64,000 nucleotides of DNA from the NCBI GenBank assembly GCA_024707405.1, contig JANPZU010000002.1:220525-284524 (forward strand), in the 5' to 3' direction. This stretch comes from Luteimonas sp. (GTDB lineage Bacteria; Pseudomonadota; Gammaproteobacteria; Xanthomonadales; Xanthomonadaceae). The number at the start of each line of letters is the position of its first letter. The first letter of the stretch is position 1. The position numbers were made by a program, and so were the translations under genes. Under the pieces are notes generated by a model. The model ran no database searches. It was not told where the DNA came from and was given only the letters and a program-made list of their open reading frames with translations. Of the stretch, positions 48,302-59,624 are shown piece after piece.

Positions 48302-49168
48302 TCAACCGGCCGGGTTGGCCGCCTCGGCGGCTTCAAGGGTGTTCTGCATCAGGGTGGCGACCGTCATCGGCCCCACGCCACCCGGCACGGGCGTGATCCA
48401 GCTGGCCCGCTCGGCAGCGGCTTCGAACTGCACGTCGCCGGTCAGGCGGCCATCGTCGAGCCGGTTGATGCCGACATCGATGACCACCGCGCCCGGCTTC
48501 ACCCAGTCCCCCGGGATCAGGGCCGGGCGACCGACCGCCACGACCAGGATGTCGGCCTCGCCCACGTGCCGCTGCAGCACGTCCTTGGGCGTGAACTTGT
48601 GGCAACTGGTGACGGTGCAACCGGCGATCAACAGTTCCAGCGCCATCGGCCGGCCGACATGGTTGCTCACGCCGACGATGGTCGCGCTCTGCCCGCGCAC
48701 GGGTTTGTCGGTATAGGCCAGCAGCGTGGTGATGCCGCGTGGCGTGCAAGGACGCAGGCCGAACTGGCGCAGCGCGAGGTGGCCGACGTTCTCGGGATGG
48801 AAGCCGTCCACGTCCTTGCGCGGGTCGATGCGGTGGATCAGGCGCGTGGCATCAGGGATGCCGGGCAGCGGCAACTGCACGAGGATGCCGTGCACCGCCG
48901 GGTCGGCATTCAACCTGTCGATCAGCGCCAGCAGTTCCGGCTCGGACGTGCCCGCCGGCAAGTCGTGGTCGAAGGCCTGGATGCCCACCTTCTCCGCGGC
49001 GCGGCGCTTGTTGCGCACGTAGGACTGCGAGGCCGGGGCGCTGCCCACCAGCACCACGGCCAGACCGGGGCGCGACAGCCCGGCGGCCACGCGTGCATCG
49101 ACGCGGCACTTGAGTTCTTCCAGAAGCGAATCGGCGATGCGCTTGCCGTCGAGGATCCTGGCGGTCAT
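48302..49168 (-). CDS. folD: Methylenetetrahydrofolate dehydrogenase/cyclohydrolase
   Basis: [46 protein letters not shown]. Confidence 0.97.
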   Translation of the reverse strand: MTARILDGKRIADSLLEELKCRVDARVAAGLSRPGLAVVLVGSAPASQSYVRNKRRAAEKVGIQAFDHDLPAGTSEPELLALIDRLNADPAVHGILVQLPLPGIPDATRLIHRIDPRKDVDGFHPENVGHLALRQFGLRPCTPRGITTLLAYTDKPVRGQSATIVGVSNHVGRPMALELLIAGCTVTSCHKFTPKDVLQRHVGEADILVVAVGRPALIPGDWVKPGAVVIDVGINRLDDGRLTGDVQFEAAAERASWITPVPGGVGPMTVATLMQNTLEAAEAANPAG

Positions 49169-49269
49169 GCGTGGGGAGGCGCGGGCGGGACGTTCATTGT
49201 CTCATGCCCCACGCCGACGCTCACGCTTATCATCATCGCTGGCGCAACGATACGAGGGATAAAAAACCG

Positions 49270-49575
49270 ATGGCCGCTGACGAGATCGACACCACCCGGA
49301 TCGAAGCCGCCGTGTTCCGGCGCCTGCGCTCGCACCTGGTGGAACGCAGGCCCGACGTGCAGAACATCGACCTGATGATCCTCGCCGGTTTCTGCCGCAA
49401 CTGCCTGGCCGACTGGTACCGCGAGGCCGCTGCCGAGCAAGGCCTCGCGATCGACAAGGATGAAGCCCGCGACATCGTCTATGGCGGATCCTTCGCCGAC
49501 TGGAAGGGCCAGCACCAGCGCGAAGCGACGCCGGAGCAACTGGCCGCGTTCGAAGCCAGCCGGCACGAGCGCTGA
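49270..49575 (+). CDS. DUF1244 domain-containing protein
   Basis: NIDLMILAGFCRNCLADWYREAAAEQG. Confidence 0.88.
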   Translation: MAADEIDTTRIEAAVFRRLRSHLVERRPDVQNIDLMILAGFCRNCLADWYREAAAEQGLAIDKDEARDIVYGGSFADWKGQHQREATPEQLAAFEASRHER

Positions 49576-49584
49576 GCGGCCGGC

Positions 49585-50355
49585 ATGGCGCGCTTCATCG
49601 TTTTGTTGCTGGGCGCGCTGCTGGTCGCGTGGCTGGCCTTGTGCCTGTTCCTGTTCGTGGTGCAGCGCAAGTTGATCTATTTCCCGGACTACACGCGCAC
49701 AGAAGCGAGCGGCACCGACTACGCGCTTGAACGCGACGACGCGGTGCTGCGCGGCTGGATCGTCAATCCCGGCCAGACGTCGGCGATCCTGTATTTCGGC
49801 GGCAACGCCGAAAGCGTGCAGGCCAACCGCGGGGATTTCGCCCGCTGGTTCCCGGGTCGCACCGTCTACCTGCTTGCCTATCGCGGTTACGGCGCCAGCG
49901 ATGGAGTACCGACCGGCCCGGTATTGCTGGACGATGCCCTGGCCTTCTTCGATGACGTGCAGTCGCGCCATCCGGGGCAACCGGTTTCCGCCATCGGCCG
50001 TAGCCTGGGCAGCGGCATCGCCAGCCATGTCGCATCGCATCGACCCGTGGATCGGCTGGCGCTGGTCACGCCGTTCGACAGCCTCGCCAGCGTCGCCGCC
50101 ACGCACTATCGCTGGCTGCCGGCACGCTGGCTGATCCGCGATCCCTATCGTTCGGACGAAGCGCTGCGCGGCTATCGACAACCGATCCTCGTGCTGCGCG
50201 CGGGTCGAGACATGGTGGTGCCGGCCGCCAACACCGACGCATTGCTGGCCGCACTGCCCTCGCCTCCCCGGGTCGTGGCCATCGACAAGGCCGACCACAA
50301 CGACATACAGGCGTTCCCTGCCTTCGGCGAAGCGCTGTCGGACTTCATGCACTGA
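49585..50355 (+). CDS. Alpha/beta hydrolase
   Basis: LYFGGNAESVQ, AYRGYGASDG, IGRSLGSGIA. Confidence 0.88.
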   Translation: MARFIVLLLGALLVAWLALCLFLFVVQRKLIYFPDYTRTEASGTDYALERDDAVLRGWIVNPGQTSAILYFGGNAESVQANRGDFARWFPGRTVYLLAYRGYGASDGVPTGPVLLDDALAFFDDVQSRHPGQPVSAIGRSLGSGIASHVASHRPVDRLALVTPFDSLASVAATHYRWLPARWLIRDPYRSDEALRGYRQPILVLRAGRDMVVPAANTDALLAALPSPPRVVAIDKADHNDIQAFPAFGEALSDFMH

Positions 50356-50383
50356 CGCACACAGTCGACGGCACTATCCACTA

Positions 50384-51427
50384 TCACGCCGGCTGCGCAT
50401 CCTCGACCGCAGGCGGTTCTGGCACGGCTTCCTGCGCTGGAATTTCTTCGGCTGGGCAAGGCGGCAATCCATCTCCCCCGCTGCAATCGGTACAGCATTG
50501 CGACGCCTCGCCCGTTATCGGCGCAGCACTGGAAGACAGCAAAGATGGCTGGGCCAACGCCAGCAGGTCGCGCTCGTCGCGCAATTCCAGCAGCACCGCC
50601 CAGTCCTGGCGATTGAGGTCGCATGCATCGGGTGCATCCGGCGAGCATTCGCGGTCGTCGATGCCGCGCAACGGCAGCCGCGACAGGCGGCCCGTTCCGT
50701 CGAGCGTGATCATGCGCATGGTCACGCCATCGAAGACGTTGCCGCCGACCAGGTACAGCACGCCATCGTCGATGCCGACCACGATGTCGCAATGCATGTT
50801 CAGGCCGCCATCGTTGCCGGCCAGTTGCGCCATCACGCCATCGAAGCCGTACACCCGCGACGGCACCCGCACGTAGCACAGCAGGTCGCCCTGCTTCGCC
50901 TTCGCGGTCTGCGGATAGGCCACGCGATAGGCATTGCCCAGCGGATCGCGATAGGCACGGCGCACGTAGTTCACGTGGCTCGCCGACCCCCGGTAGCCGG
51001 GCACGCCGGCCTTGCCCATCACCCAGGACACGAAGGCCGCCGACCAGGGCGTATCGACCACGAACCAGCGGCACCAGGCCGGGGCCGCGACGCCTTCGGC
51101 CGAGCCACAGGCGGACGCGGCCTGCGTTTGCCAGAGCAAGCCGCCATCGCGCCAGTATTCGATGACGCGCTCCCATGCCGGCTGCCCGTTGGCCAGCCTC
51201 GCCGTTTCGGCTTCGCGCACGCGGCTGCCGGACAACCTGCCCTCGGCATCGATGAAGGGGCGGTACCAGAGGCGATGCTCGGTGCAAGCCGTGGCGGCGA
51301 TGCGTCCGGCGACCGTGCCGGAGGCGGCGTACATGGCCGGCGATGCGCAGGGATCGGCTGCCCTGGACGGCAACGGCAGCAACAGCGACAGAAGCAGCAG
51401 GCAGGCGAACAGCCGGCAACGGGGCAT
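50384..51427 (-). CDS. Exported DUF2272-like protein
   Basis: Signal peptide; PWSAAFVSWVMGKAGVPGYRGSASHVNYV; KQGDLLCYVR. Confidence 0.75.
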   Translation of the reverse strand: MPRCRLFACLLLLSLLLPLPSRAADPCASPAMYAASGTVAGRIAATACTEHRLWYRPFIDAEGRLSGSRVREAETARLANGQPAWERVIEYWRDGGLLWQTQAASACGSAEGVAAPAWCRWFVVDTPWSAAFVSWVMGKAGVPGYRGSASHVNYVRRAYRDPLGNAYRVAYPQTAKAKQGDLLCYVRVPSRVYGFDGVMAQLAGNDGGLNMHCDIVVGIDDGVLYLVGGNVFDGVTMRMITLDGTGRLSRLPLRGIDDRECSPDAPDACDLNRQDWAVLLELRDERDLLALAQPSLLSSSAAPITGEASQCCTDCSGGDGLPPCPAEEIPAQEAVPEPPAVEDAQPA

Positions 51428-51495
51428 CGCATCGCTTCCTTGGGATGATGTCAGCCTAACGACAGTCTGCCCGCGGACGGGACAAGACGATGTGA

Positions 51496-52626
51496 TCAGC
51501 CCGCGCAGAATGCCGCGTAATCGATGTAGCCGGGGAACGGCTTGCCGTGTGCGCAGACCGGGCAGTCGGGATCGGGCTGCAGGCGCGTTTCGCGGAAGCG
51601 CATGCTCAGCGCATCGAAATGCAGCAGGCGGCCGACCAGCGGATCGCCGAGTCCGAGCAGCAGCTTGAGTGCCTCGGTCGCCTGCAGCAGGCCGATGACG
51701 CCCGGCAGCACGCCAAGCACGCCGACCTCGCTGCAGTTGGGCGCGGCTTCCGGCGGCGGCGGCTCCGGGAACAGGCAGCGGTAGCACGGCGCGCTGCCGC
51801 GATGGCGCCCGGCATCGAACACGCCCACCTGCCCTTCGAAGCGATGCACGGCGCCATAGACCAGCGGCTTGCCGAGCTTCACGCAGGCATCGTTGAGCAG
51901 GTAGCGGGCGGCGAAGTTGTCGGCGCCGTCGACCACGACATCCACACCGTCGAGCAGGCGTTCGATGTTGTCCGAACTCGCCCGCTCGGGGATCGCGTCG
52001 ATGTCCACGCGCGGGTTGAGCGCCGACAGCCGCGTCGACGCGGAATCGACCTTGGGCATGCCGAGGTCGGCATCGACATGCAGGATCTGCCGCTGCAGGT
52101 TGCTGCGGTCGACGGTGTCGTCGTCGGCGATCCGGAGCTGGCCGATGCCGGCAGCCGCCAGGTAGAACGCCGCCGGCGAGCCGAGTCCACCGGCACCAAG
52201 CACCAGCACGCTCGCGGCCTCCAATCGGCGCTGGCCCTTCGCACCGATCTCCGGCAGTTTCATGTGCCGCGAATAGCGCTCGTGGAAATCCTGGTCGACC
52301 TGCGCCGCCGGTCGCGTGAACGGCAAGCCTTCTGCCTGCCACATCGCCGAGCCGCCGCGCACCGAGGCCACGCGCGCATAGCCCAGGCGTTGCAGGGTTT
52401 CGGCCGCCAGCAGCGAGCGCCCGCCGCTCTGGCAGATCAGCAGCACTTCCACGTCGCGATCGGGCAGGTGCCGCTGGGGATCGCCTTCCAGTTCCGCGCG
52501 CGGGACGCCGCGCGCGCCTTCGGCCATGCCCAGTTCGTGTTCGTGATCCTCGCGCACGTCGATCAGGAGCGCGCCCTGCATCAGGCGCTGGTTGGCTTCA
52601 CGGGGCGTGAGTTCGCGGATCGACAT
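51496..52626 (-). CDS. moeB: MoeB/ThiF-family adenylyltransferase with N-terminal rhodanese domain
   Basis: Rhodanese LICQSGGRS; VLVLGAGGLGSPAAFYLAAAGIGQL; CxxC pairs. Confidence 0.93.
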   Translation of the reverse strand: MSIRELTPREANQRLMQGALLIDVREDHEHELGMAEGARGVPRAELEGDPQRHLPDRDVEVLLICQSGGRSLLAAETLQRLGYARVASVRGGSAMWQAEGLPFTRPAAQVDQDFHERYSRHMKLPEIGAKGQRRLEAASVLVLGAGGLGSPAAFYLAAAGIGQLRIADDDTVDRSNLQRQILHVDADLGMPKVDSASTRLSALNPRVDIDAIPERASSDNIERLLDGVDVVVDGADNFAARYLLNDACVKLGKPLVYGAVHRFEGQVGVFDAGRHRGSAPCYRCLFPEPPPPEAAPNCSEVGVLGVLPGVIGLLQATEALKLLLGLGDPLVGRLLHFDALSMRFRETRLQPDPDCPVCAHGKPFPGYIDYAAFCAG

Positions 52627-52666
52627 GCCGCGATTATCGCGCCCACCACGACCCCATGCGTGAAAT

Positions 52667-53896
52667 TCAGTAGGCCAGGATCGTGACCGCTGTCCCGGCC
52701 GGGTATTCGCGCGTGCCCTCGTCGAGCACGATCAGTGCATCGGAATCGGCTGCTGCGCGCATCCGGTGCGAGCCATCGGCAGGATTGGGCTCGACCATCA
52801 ACGCACCGTCGTCGCCAGGCGACAGGCGGCCGCGCAGGAATTCCAGGCGTTCGTGCGCCTTGTGCCAAGGCGATGCCAGTCGGGCGCGCCACGCAGGTCG
52901 TGGCGCCCTGCCCTGCAGGCCATCGAGCAAGGGACGGGCGAGCGCGAGATACGTGGCCAGCACCGACACCGGATTGCCCGGCAGGCACAGGAACAACGCC
53001 GGCCCCAGCGTGCCGCCATCGGCGAACAGCGCCGGCATGCCCGGTTTCATCCTTGTCTTCCAGAAGTGCACCTTGCCCCGGCGCTGCAGCAACTCCGGCA
53101 GGTGATCCTTTTCGCCAGCGGACACGCCGCCGCAGGTCAGGATGAGGTCGAAGGCCTCGCCGGCGTGGCGCAGGGCCGATTCGACCCGCGCCGGATCGTC
53201 CGGGAGCGTCGGCCATGCCACGGGTTCCATTCCGTCCGCGCGCAACAGCCCCATCAGCTGTTCGCGATTGGAGTTGTAGATCTGTCCATGACCGAGCGGA
53301 ATGCCCGGTTCGACGAGTTCGTCGCCGGTCGCGAAGACCGCCACCGTGGGTCGCCGCGCGACCTGCAGTTCCGGCAATCCTTGCGAAGCCGCCAGCGCGA
53401 TGCGCGAAGGCGTGAGCACGTCACCCGCATGCAGCAGCGCATCGCCCGGACGGACGTCCTCTCCGGCACGACGCACATGCTGTCCCGGTTTGGGGGCCTG
53501 CAGGACGCGTACCGACTCGCCTTCGATGCGCGTGTTCTCCTTCATCACCACCGTATCGGCACCGTCCGGCAGCACGGCGCCCGTTGTGATGCGCACGCAT
53601 TCGCCTTGCGAGACCGCGGACGCAAGCGGGCCGCCGGCAAATTGCTCGCCGCGCAAGCGCAGCAACGTCTCGCCGCTGGCGGACAGGTCGGCATGGCCCA
53701 GGGCGAAACCGTCCATCGCTGCGTTGTCGAAGGACGGGATCGCCAGCGTGGCAACCACATCCTCGGCCAGCACATGGCCATGGGCACGCGAAAGCGCAAG
53801 CCGTTGCGTCGGCATGCGGCGTTCGGCGGCGACGCGCTGGAGGATCGTGCATGCCTCGGTGTAGGCGATGCGGGTCGGGAAGTCGGGCTGGCTCAT
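52667..53896 (-). CDS. moeA: Molybdopterin molybdotransferase
   Basis: AMDGFALGHADL, GGVSAGEKDHL, LPGNPVSVLATY. Confidence 0.96.
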   Translation of the reverse strand: MSQPDFPTRIAYTEACTILQRVAAERRMPTQRLALSRAHGHVLAEDVVATLAIPSFDNAAMDGFALGHADLSASGETLLRLRGEQFAGGPLASAVSQGECVRITTGAVLPDGADTVVMKENTRIEGESVRVLQAPKPGQHVRRAGEDVRPGDALLHAGDVLTPSRIALAASQGLPELQVARRPTVAVFATGDELVEPGIPLGHGQIYNSNREQLMGLLRADGMEPVAWPTLPDDPARVESALRHAGEAFDLILTCGGVSAGEKDHLPELLQRRGKVHFWKTRMKPGMPALFADGGTLGPALFLCLPGNPVSVLATYLALARPLLDGLQGRAPRPAWRARLASPWHKAHERLEFLRGRLSPGDDGALMVEPNPADGSHRMRAAADSDALIVLDEGTREYPAGTAVTILAY

Positions 53897-54498
53897 CGTG
53901 TCGGCAATGCGGCGCCGCTGGCCGCGAGGTCTTCGGGTGTATTGAGGTTGCCGAAGCGTACCCCTTCGAAACGCACAGCGGCCATGTCCAGCGTCGCATG
54001 CAGCGAGCGGATTGCGAAGTTGCCGCTTGCGAGCGCATCCGCAGCCGCGCGACGCAGGGACTGCGTGCGCCACAGCGCGACCAGTGGCTGCATACCATCA
54101 TCGTCGATGGCATACGCACCATCGGCACGACGGCACGCGGCCAGTTGCAGCAGCAATCCTTCGCCAGGATCGACCAGATCCACCGGGACAGTGAGCAGCC
54201 ATGGCGTATTGCATGCGGCCGCGAGTGCATCGAGACCGGCAAGTGGGCCGGCATCCGCCACCCTGTCAGGCACCGCCTTGAAGCCCATGCCGGCAAGACG
54301 GGCGGGATCGCCGTTGGCGCTTACCAGCAACGTCGAAACCTCGTCGGAAAAACGGTCGCGCCAGCGAAGGATCTGCGGCGTGCCGCCACGTTGCAACCAG
54401 GCCTTGTCGACACCGCCGAGCCGCGTGCCACGACCACCGGCAAGGAGTCCCAGCGTGATGTCGACAGATGGAATTCCGGCGGCGGCATCCAACGGCAT
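53893..54498 (-). CDS. mobA: Molybdenum cofactor guanylyltransferase
   Basis: LGLLAGGRGTRLGGVDKAWL; VPVDLVDPGEGL. Confidence 0.92.
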   Translation of the reverse strand: MPLDAAAGIPSVDITLGLLAGGRGTRLGGVDKAWLQRGGTPQILRWRDRFSDEVSTLLVSANGDPARLAGMGFKAVPDRVADAGPLAGLDALAAACNTPWLLTVPVDLVDPGEGLLLQLAACRRADGAYAIDDDGMQPLVALWRTQSLRRAAADALASGNFAIRSLHATLDMAAVRFEGVRFGNLNTPEDLAASGAALPTR

Positions 54499-54505
54499 CG
54501 TGTCG

Positions 54506-55906
54506 TCAGCCCTTGCGCTTGACGTGCCGGATCATGCGCCGCTTGCGCGCGACCTGGCGGTCGGTCAGCACGTTCTTCTTGTCCTTGTACGGGTTGTCGC
54601 CTTCCTTGAACACGAAGCGCACCGGCGTGCCGACCAGCTTGAAGCGCTTGCGGAAGAAGTTCTCGAGGTAGCGCCGGTAGCTGTCCGACAACGTCCGCAG
54701 ACGCGTGCCATGCACGATGAAGGTCGGCGGATTCTCGCCGCCCGGATGTGCGAAACGCAGCTTGGCGACGTGTCCACGCACCACCGGTGGCGGGCTGGCC
54801 TCGTAGGCGATTTCAAGCGCCTTGGTGACTTCGGCGGTGCTGAACTGCTTCGTCGCCGAGGTGTGCGCGCGATGGATCGCCTTGAACAGTTCGCGCAGGC
54901 CCGAGCCGTGCTTGGCGCTGATGCGCACCGCTTCGGCCCATTGCACGAACGACAGCTTGCGCGACAGCAGCGCTTCCACCTGCCCGCGCTGGTAATCGCT
55001 CAGGCCGTCCCACTTGTTGACCGCGACCACGAGCGCGCGCCCGGCATCAAGCACGGCCCCCAGCACGCTGGCGTCCTGGTCGGTCACGCCTTCGCTGGCG
55101 TCGAGCATGATCACCGCGACCTGGCACTGTTCGATCGCCTGCAGGGTCTTGACGATGGAGAACTTCTCCACCGCTTCCTCCACCCGCCCCTTGCGGCGCA
55201 GGCCGGCGGTATCGATCAGCCGGTACTTGCGACCATCGCGTTCGAGGTCGGCGGAAATCGCATCGCGCGTGGTGCCCGGCACGTCGGAGGCGATCATCCG
55301 CTCCTCGCCGAGGATGCGATTGACCAGAGTCGACTTGCCTACGTTGGGCCGGCCGACAAAGGCGATGCGGATGCGTTCGGGATCGTCGTCAAGTGTTTCG
55401 GCGTCGCCATCTTCCGGCAGTTTCGCCAGCACCGCTTCAAGCAGTTCGTCTACGCCCTGGCGATGCGCGGACGACACCGCATGCACCTCGGCGAAACCGT
55501 AGCGCGAGAACTCCGCCAGCGCGGCACGCACGTCGATGCCGTCGGTCTTGTTGACCACCAGGAAGGTCGGGCGCGATGCCTTGCGCAGCCAGCGCAGGAT
55601 GTCGTCGTCCAGCGCCGAAGGGCCTTCGCGGCCATCGACCACGAACAGCACCAGGTCGGCTTCCTCGGCGGCGGTGCGCGATTGCTTCGCGGTCGCGCCA
55701 GCCAGGCCTTCGTCCTCGCCAGCGATGCCGCCGGTATCGACCAGCACGAACGGCCGCGACTCATCGAGCCGGCAGACGCCGTAGTTGCGGTCGCGGGTCA
55801 CGCCCGGCTCGTCGTGCACCAGCGCGTCGCGCGTGCGCGTCAACGCGTTGAACAGCGTCGACTTGCCGACATTGGGACGACCGACGAGGGCGACGAGCGG
55901 AAGCAT
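54506..55906 (-). CDS. der: Ribosome biogenesis GTPase Der (EngA)
   Basis: Two G domains [16 protein letters not shown] and [16 protein letters not shown]. Confidence 0.98.
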   Translation of the reverse strand: MLPLVALVGRPNVGKSTLFNALTRTRDALVHDEPGVTRDRNYGVCRLDESRPFVLVDTGGIAGEDEGLAGATAKQSRTAAEEADLVLFVVDGREGPSALDDDILRWLRKASRPTFLVVNKTDGIDVRAALAEFSRYGFAEVHAVSSAHRQGVDELLEAVLAKLPEDGDAETLDDDPERIRIAFVGRPNVGKSTLVNRILGEERMIASDVPGTTRDAISADLERDGRKYRLIDTAGLRRKGRVEEAVEKFSIVKTLQAIEQCQVAVIMLDASEGVTDQDASVLGAVLDAGRALVVAVNKWDGLSDYQRGQVEALLSRKLSFVQWAEAVRISAKHGSGLRELFKAIHRAHTSATKQFSTAEVTKALEIAYEASPPPVVRGHVAKLRFAHPGGENPPTFIVHGTRLRTLSDSYRRYLENFFRKRFKLVGTPVRFVFKEGDNPYKDKKNVLTDRQVARKRRMIRHVKRKG

Positions 55907-55944
55907 GTGGACGAAGCGATCCTTGGGAACTGCAGGAAAACGAA

Positions 55945-55970
55945 ACCCCGGGCAGCGAGGCTACCCGGGG
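55945..55970 (-). terminator. Hairpin between bamB and der
   Basis: Minus strand CCCCGGG-TAGCCTCGCTG-CCCGGGG-TTTCGTTTTCC. Confidence 0.6.
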
Positions 55971-55997
55971 TCGCCTTGGGATGCCACTGGCCCGGAC

Positions 55998-57212
55998 TTA
56001 CTGGGCGATGCGCCAGGCGCTGATGTCGCCCTTGGTGTTTTGAACCACGAGCACGTCGCCCGACACGACCGGCGTACCGCGGATCGGTGCGCGGCCGGCA
56101 CGGGCACGCGCGGCGAATTCGCCGCTTTCGAGCCGCAGCCAGTGCAGGTAGCCGTCCAGGTCGCCGACGACCGCATAGTTGCCATGCACGGCCGCTCCGG
56201 TGAGGTTGCGCCGGGCAAGCGCAGGCTGCTGCCAGCTGACCAGGCCACCGCTGCGATCGATCGCCCAGACCGAACCGGCGGTATCGCTGACCAACAGCTT
56301 GTCGATCGCCAGGCCGATGCGGTTCGGGCCACCGCGCTCGCTGGCCCAGATCGCGCGGCCGCTGGGGCCGTCGATGGCCAGCGTCTGGTTCTTGTAGCTG
56401 CTGGCATAGAGGATGGTGCCGTCGATCACCGGCGCACCGTCCACGTCGGCCATGCGGTCGAGCTCGGTGCGGCCGTCGGGCTGGCCGACGGCGATGTCCC
56501 ACAGCGGCCTGCCGTCGGCGATGGAGAGTGCCACCAGGCTGCCATCGTCGTTGCCGATGAACACAAGTCCGGGGCCAAGCGTCGGGGCATCGTTGCCACG
56601 CACGGTCAGCGCCGGCAGCTCATTGCTCCAGAACCAGCGACGTTCGCCGTTGGCGGCATCGAGCGCGGTCACGCGGCCGTCGTTCGAACGCACCAGCACC
56701 ATCCCCTGCCCGATGGCGGGAGGTGCGATGACTTCATTGACGACCTTGGCCGTCCAGCGTTCGGCACCGGTCGCGGCATCGAGTGCGATCACGTCGCCCT
56801 TGAGGCTACCGACCACCACCAGACCATCGCCCACGCCCGGGCCGCCGGTGATGCGCAGGTCGGTCTTCCACGACCATTGCCGTGCGCCACTCTGCAGGTC
56901 GAAGGCGTGCACGCCGCCATCCACCGCCGCCGCGTACACGCGGCCATCGGCGATGGCCGGCGTCTGCTGGATGCCCAGCCGATCCTCGCCCTTGCCGGCG
57001 CTGGCAGACCAGATCCTGGACACGGATGCGGTCTGGGTGAAATCGACAAGCTTGGCCGGTTCGGTCGGCTTTTCCTTGCCTTCCTTGTCGTCCTTGCTGA
57101 ACCAGCCGCGTACCGTGCTGCAGCCTGCGAGCGAAACGCAGCATGCAGCGATGAGGGCGACGCGCAGGAAGCGACCGGCATGGCCACGTTGAGCCTGGGG
57201 GGAAAACATCAC
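55998..57212 (-). CDS. bamB: Outer membrane protein assembly factor BamB
   Basis: Lipobox SLAGCS; PQQ propeller repeats (GAERWTAKVVNEVIAPPAIGQGMVLVRSNDGRVTALDAANGERRW). Confidence 0.95.
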   Translation of the reverse strand: MMFSPQAQRGHAGRFLRVALIAACCVSLAGCSTVRGWFSKDDKEGKEKPTEPAKLVDFTQTASVSRIWSASAGKGEDRLGIQQTPAIADGRVYAAAVDGGVHAFDLQSGARQWSWKTDLRITGGPGVGDGLVVVGSLKGDVIALDAATGAERWTAKVVNEVIAPPAIGQGMVLVRSNDGRVTALDAANGERRWFWSNELPALTVRGNDAPTLGPGLVFIGNDDGSLVALSIADGRPLWDIAVGQPDGRTELDRMADVDGAPVIDGTILYASSYKNQTLAIDGPSGRAIWASERGGPNRIGLAIDKLLVSDTAGSVWAIDRSGGLVSWQQPALARRNLTGAAVHGNYAVVGDLDGYLHWLRLESGEFAARARAGRAPIRGTPVVSGDVLVVQNTKGDISAWRIAQ

Positions 57213-57850
57213 GATTGGGTCTCCGTCGTCGCCGGTTCGCCGCCCGTTTCGGCCAGCTTGAGTTCAAGCAATCCGCGTTGCGGCGCGGCGATATCGAGCT
57301 GGCGGAGCGCGGCGGCATAGTCCTCGCGCGCTTCGTCGGTGCGGCCTAGCGAGAACCGCGCGTCTCCACGGGTCTCCAGTGACGCGGCATCCGTGCTGTC
57401 GCCGAGCAAGGCCAGCGCTTCCTCGGCTTTTTCCGCATCGATCAGCAGGCGGGCGAGCCGCTGCTTGATCACCGCTTCCAGGCCCGGATTGCCGGTATTG
57501 ATGGTGCTCACGCGACGCAGGGTCTCGATGGCCCCGTCGCGGTCGTCGGCGTCGATCTGCGCCTTGGCAAGGGCCAGCGCAATGATCTCGGCATAGGCGC
57601 CATCCTCAAGCGTGGCCGCCTGGGCCTTGGCCTTCTCCAGATCGCCGGCTTCGATGCTGTCCACTGCGCCCAGGTAGATCTCGGACGTGGCGACACGTTG
57701 CTGGTGGGCATGGTTCTGCCACCACTTCCAGCCACCGATCAGGGCCAGTCCGAGGGCGAGCCCCCCGACGAGCCCGAGGGCGTTGCTGCGGAGCCAGTGG
57801 CGTACTTTTTCGCTTTGTTCGTGTTCGTCGGGCAGATCGTCGAGCGCCAT
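57209..57850 (-). CDS. YfgM-like tetratricopeptide protein (SecYEG ancillary subunit)
   Basis: DEHEQSEKVRHWLRSNALGLVGGLALGLALIGGWKWWQ; upstream of bamB. Confidence 0.9.
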   Translation of the reverse strand: MALDDLPDEHEQSEKVRHWLRSNALGLVGGLALGLALIGGWKWWQNHAHQQRVATSEIYLGAVDSIEAGDLEKAKAQAATLEDGAYAEIIALALAKAQIDADDRDGAIETLRRVSTINTGNPGLEAVIKQRLARLLIDAEKAEEALALLGDSTDAASLETRGDARFSLGRTDEAREDYAAALRQLDIAAPQRGLLELKLAETGGEPATTETQS

Positions 57851-57987
57851 CGCCTGTTGCCATGCTGTCGTCGGCCCACGGAAAACCCGTGGCCGATCCG
57901 GAAGTTGTTCCTGCGATGGTCGATGCCTGCAGGGTCGGAATGACGGCCCTGCGACCAGGTCCAGGGGCCGTCGCCCTGCCTGCTTCG

Positions 57988-58806
57988 CTATTCGGCGACC
58001 GGGGCGAGGGAGCCGTCAGAGGATACCGTAAAGCGTGCGACGTCGGCTCGCCGGAAGGCAGACAGATCCTGAACGTGCCCCTTGCGCCGCACCTCGACGG
58101 TGCGCGCATTGCCCAGCACGACCCGGCCCACCGCGCCCTCGTCGAAATCGCGCCGGTCGCCTGCCTTCAGCAGGGCCTGTTCGATGCGCTTGCCTTCGGC
58201 ATCGAAGATTTCGACCCAGCTGTCTGCATTGAACGACAGGCTGAGTGCGGGTTCCTGCGGCTGCGGGCGCTGCGGAATCGACGCCATCGACGCCACCACC
58301 GGCCTCGGCCTTGGCGACACGTCGGCGGTGCGGGGCGCACTGCCCGGTGCCTGCGTGTCGTCCCCGACGGGGACATCCAGCGAGGCAGCCTGCATGCTGC
58401 CGTCGATGTGCCCGCGCGTGGCCATCCATACCGGCACGGCGATGAGCGCCGTGATCACGATGTAGACCATCCGCCCCATCGCCTTGTCGGCGAAGCGGCG
58501 CAATGGCGGCGTGTAGGTCATCGGCACGATGTGGGTAGGCTGGATCTGTGTATCGGCAGACACGGCCTGGATGTCGTCGATCCGAACCCCGAGCAGGCGC
58601 GCATAGCTGCGCAACTGGCCACGGACGAAGACCGGGGCGTCGGCATGCACCCACTCGCCGGATTCGAGCGATTCGACCACCCGGGTGGGCATCTTGAGTC
58701 GCTGCGAGACATCGCTGATGGACAGCCCCGCTGCTTCGCGGGCCTTGCGCAAACGTTCTCCGCAGCCGCGGTCGAGCTCGGGCGCGACGTGGTTGGACGG
58801 CTTCAT
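57988..58806 (-). CDS. rodZ: RodZ-like HTH and DUF4115 membrane protein
   Basis: GERLRKAREAAGLSISDVSQRLKMPTRVVESLESGEW; C-terminal DUF4115-like NADSWVEIFDAEGKRI. Confidence 0.85.
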   Translation of the reverse strand: MKPSNHVAPELDRGCGERLRKAREAAGLSISDVSQRLKMPTRVVESLESGEWVHADAPVFVRGQLRSYARLLGVRIDDIQAVSADTQIQPTHIVPMTYTPPLRRFADKAMGRMVYIVITALIAVPVWMATRGHIDGSMQAASLDVPVGDDTQAPGSAPRTADVSPRPRPVVASMASIPQRPQPQEPALSLSFNADSWVEIFDAEGKRIEQALLKAGDRRDFDEGAVGRVVLGNARTVEVRRKGHVQDLSAFRRADVARFTVSSDGSLAPVAE

Positions 58807-59624
58807 TTTGTTTCGGCTTCCCCGGGGCCGGCGATCCTCGCCTGCGGAAACTCCGTCCTCAGGCGCTGAACATAACGAGTGGCAGCGACGCTGTCGCCGA
58901 GTTTTTCTTCGATTTGTGACGCAAGTCTGAGCGCTTCAGGCGTGGCCGGTGCCGCGGCTAGGCGGCGCTGCGAGAACGCGCGGGCTTCGAAATAGCGCCC
59001 GGACGCATAGTTGTGTTCGGCCATGGTGTTGAGCGCGACCACGTTGGCCGGGGCGATGTCGAGCGCGGCCCTGGAGGCGCGCTCGGCGAGTTCCGGTTGT
59101 CCTGCCGCCAAGGCGCAGGCTCCGGCATTGGCGAGGGCGGCTTCGCGCTCTGCATAGCCCCGCGCCGAAAGCGCACGCTCGAACCACGACAGGGAATCGG
59201 CCGATCGTCCGTTGGCACACAGCCATGCGCCGTAGTTGCTCAAGGCGACGCCGTCGTTGGCACCCAGTTCGGCCGCCTTGGAAAAATGCCTGCCCGCGGC
59301 AACACTTTCGCCCGCCCTCGATGCAAGCAGCCCGAGCATCGTGTGCGCCTCGACGGAGCGCGAGTCGATCTTCAGCGCCGCCCTGGCATCTGCCGCGGCC
59401 TCGGCTGCCTGTCCGGCCCGGTACTTCTGCTCGGCAGATGCCAGCAAGCGCCTCGCAGATGGCTGCTGCCGCCCACCAGTTGTTTCACTGAAGTTGTATT
59501 CGGGCGCGACGCGATCCATGCCCCGCCGTTGCGCATCGGACTTCACGAACGAAAGGCGCGACGAACAGCCCACCAGCAGGATCGATGCCGACGCCACCAG
59601 CACGAGGGCCTCACGCAGCCGCAT
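58803..59624 (-). CDS. pilW: Type IV pilus biogenesis/stability lipoprotein PilW/PilF
   Basis: Lipobox LLVGCSS; TPR array; between rlmN and rodZ. Confidence 0.88.
   Translation of the reverse strand: MRLREALVLVASASILLVGCSSRLSFVKSDAQRRGMDRVAPEYNFSETTGGRQQPSARRLLASAEQKYRAGQAAEAAADARAALKIDSRSVEAHTMLGLLASRAGESVAAGRHFSKAAELGANDGVALSNYGAWLCANGRSADSLSWFERALSARGYAEREAALANAGACALAAGQPELAERASRAALDIAPANVVALNTMAEHNYASGRYFEARAFSQRRLAAAPATPEALRLASQIEEKLGDSVAATRYVQRLRTEFPQARIAGPGEAETK

Noticed and set aside
52766-56023. 1085-aa plus-strand ORF
   Set aside because: Antisense to moeA, mobA and der; low-complexity antisense composition
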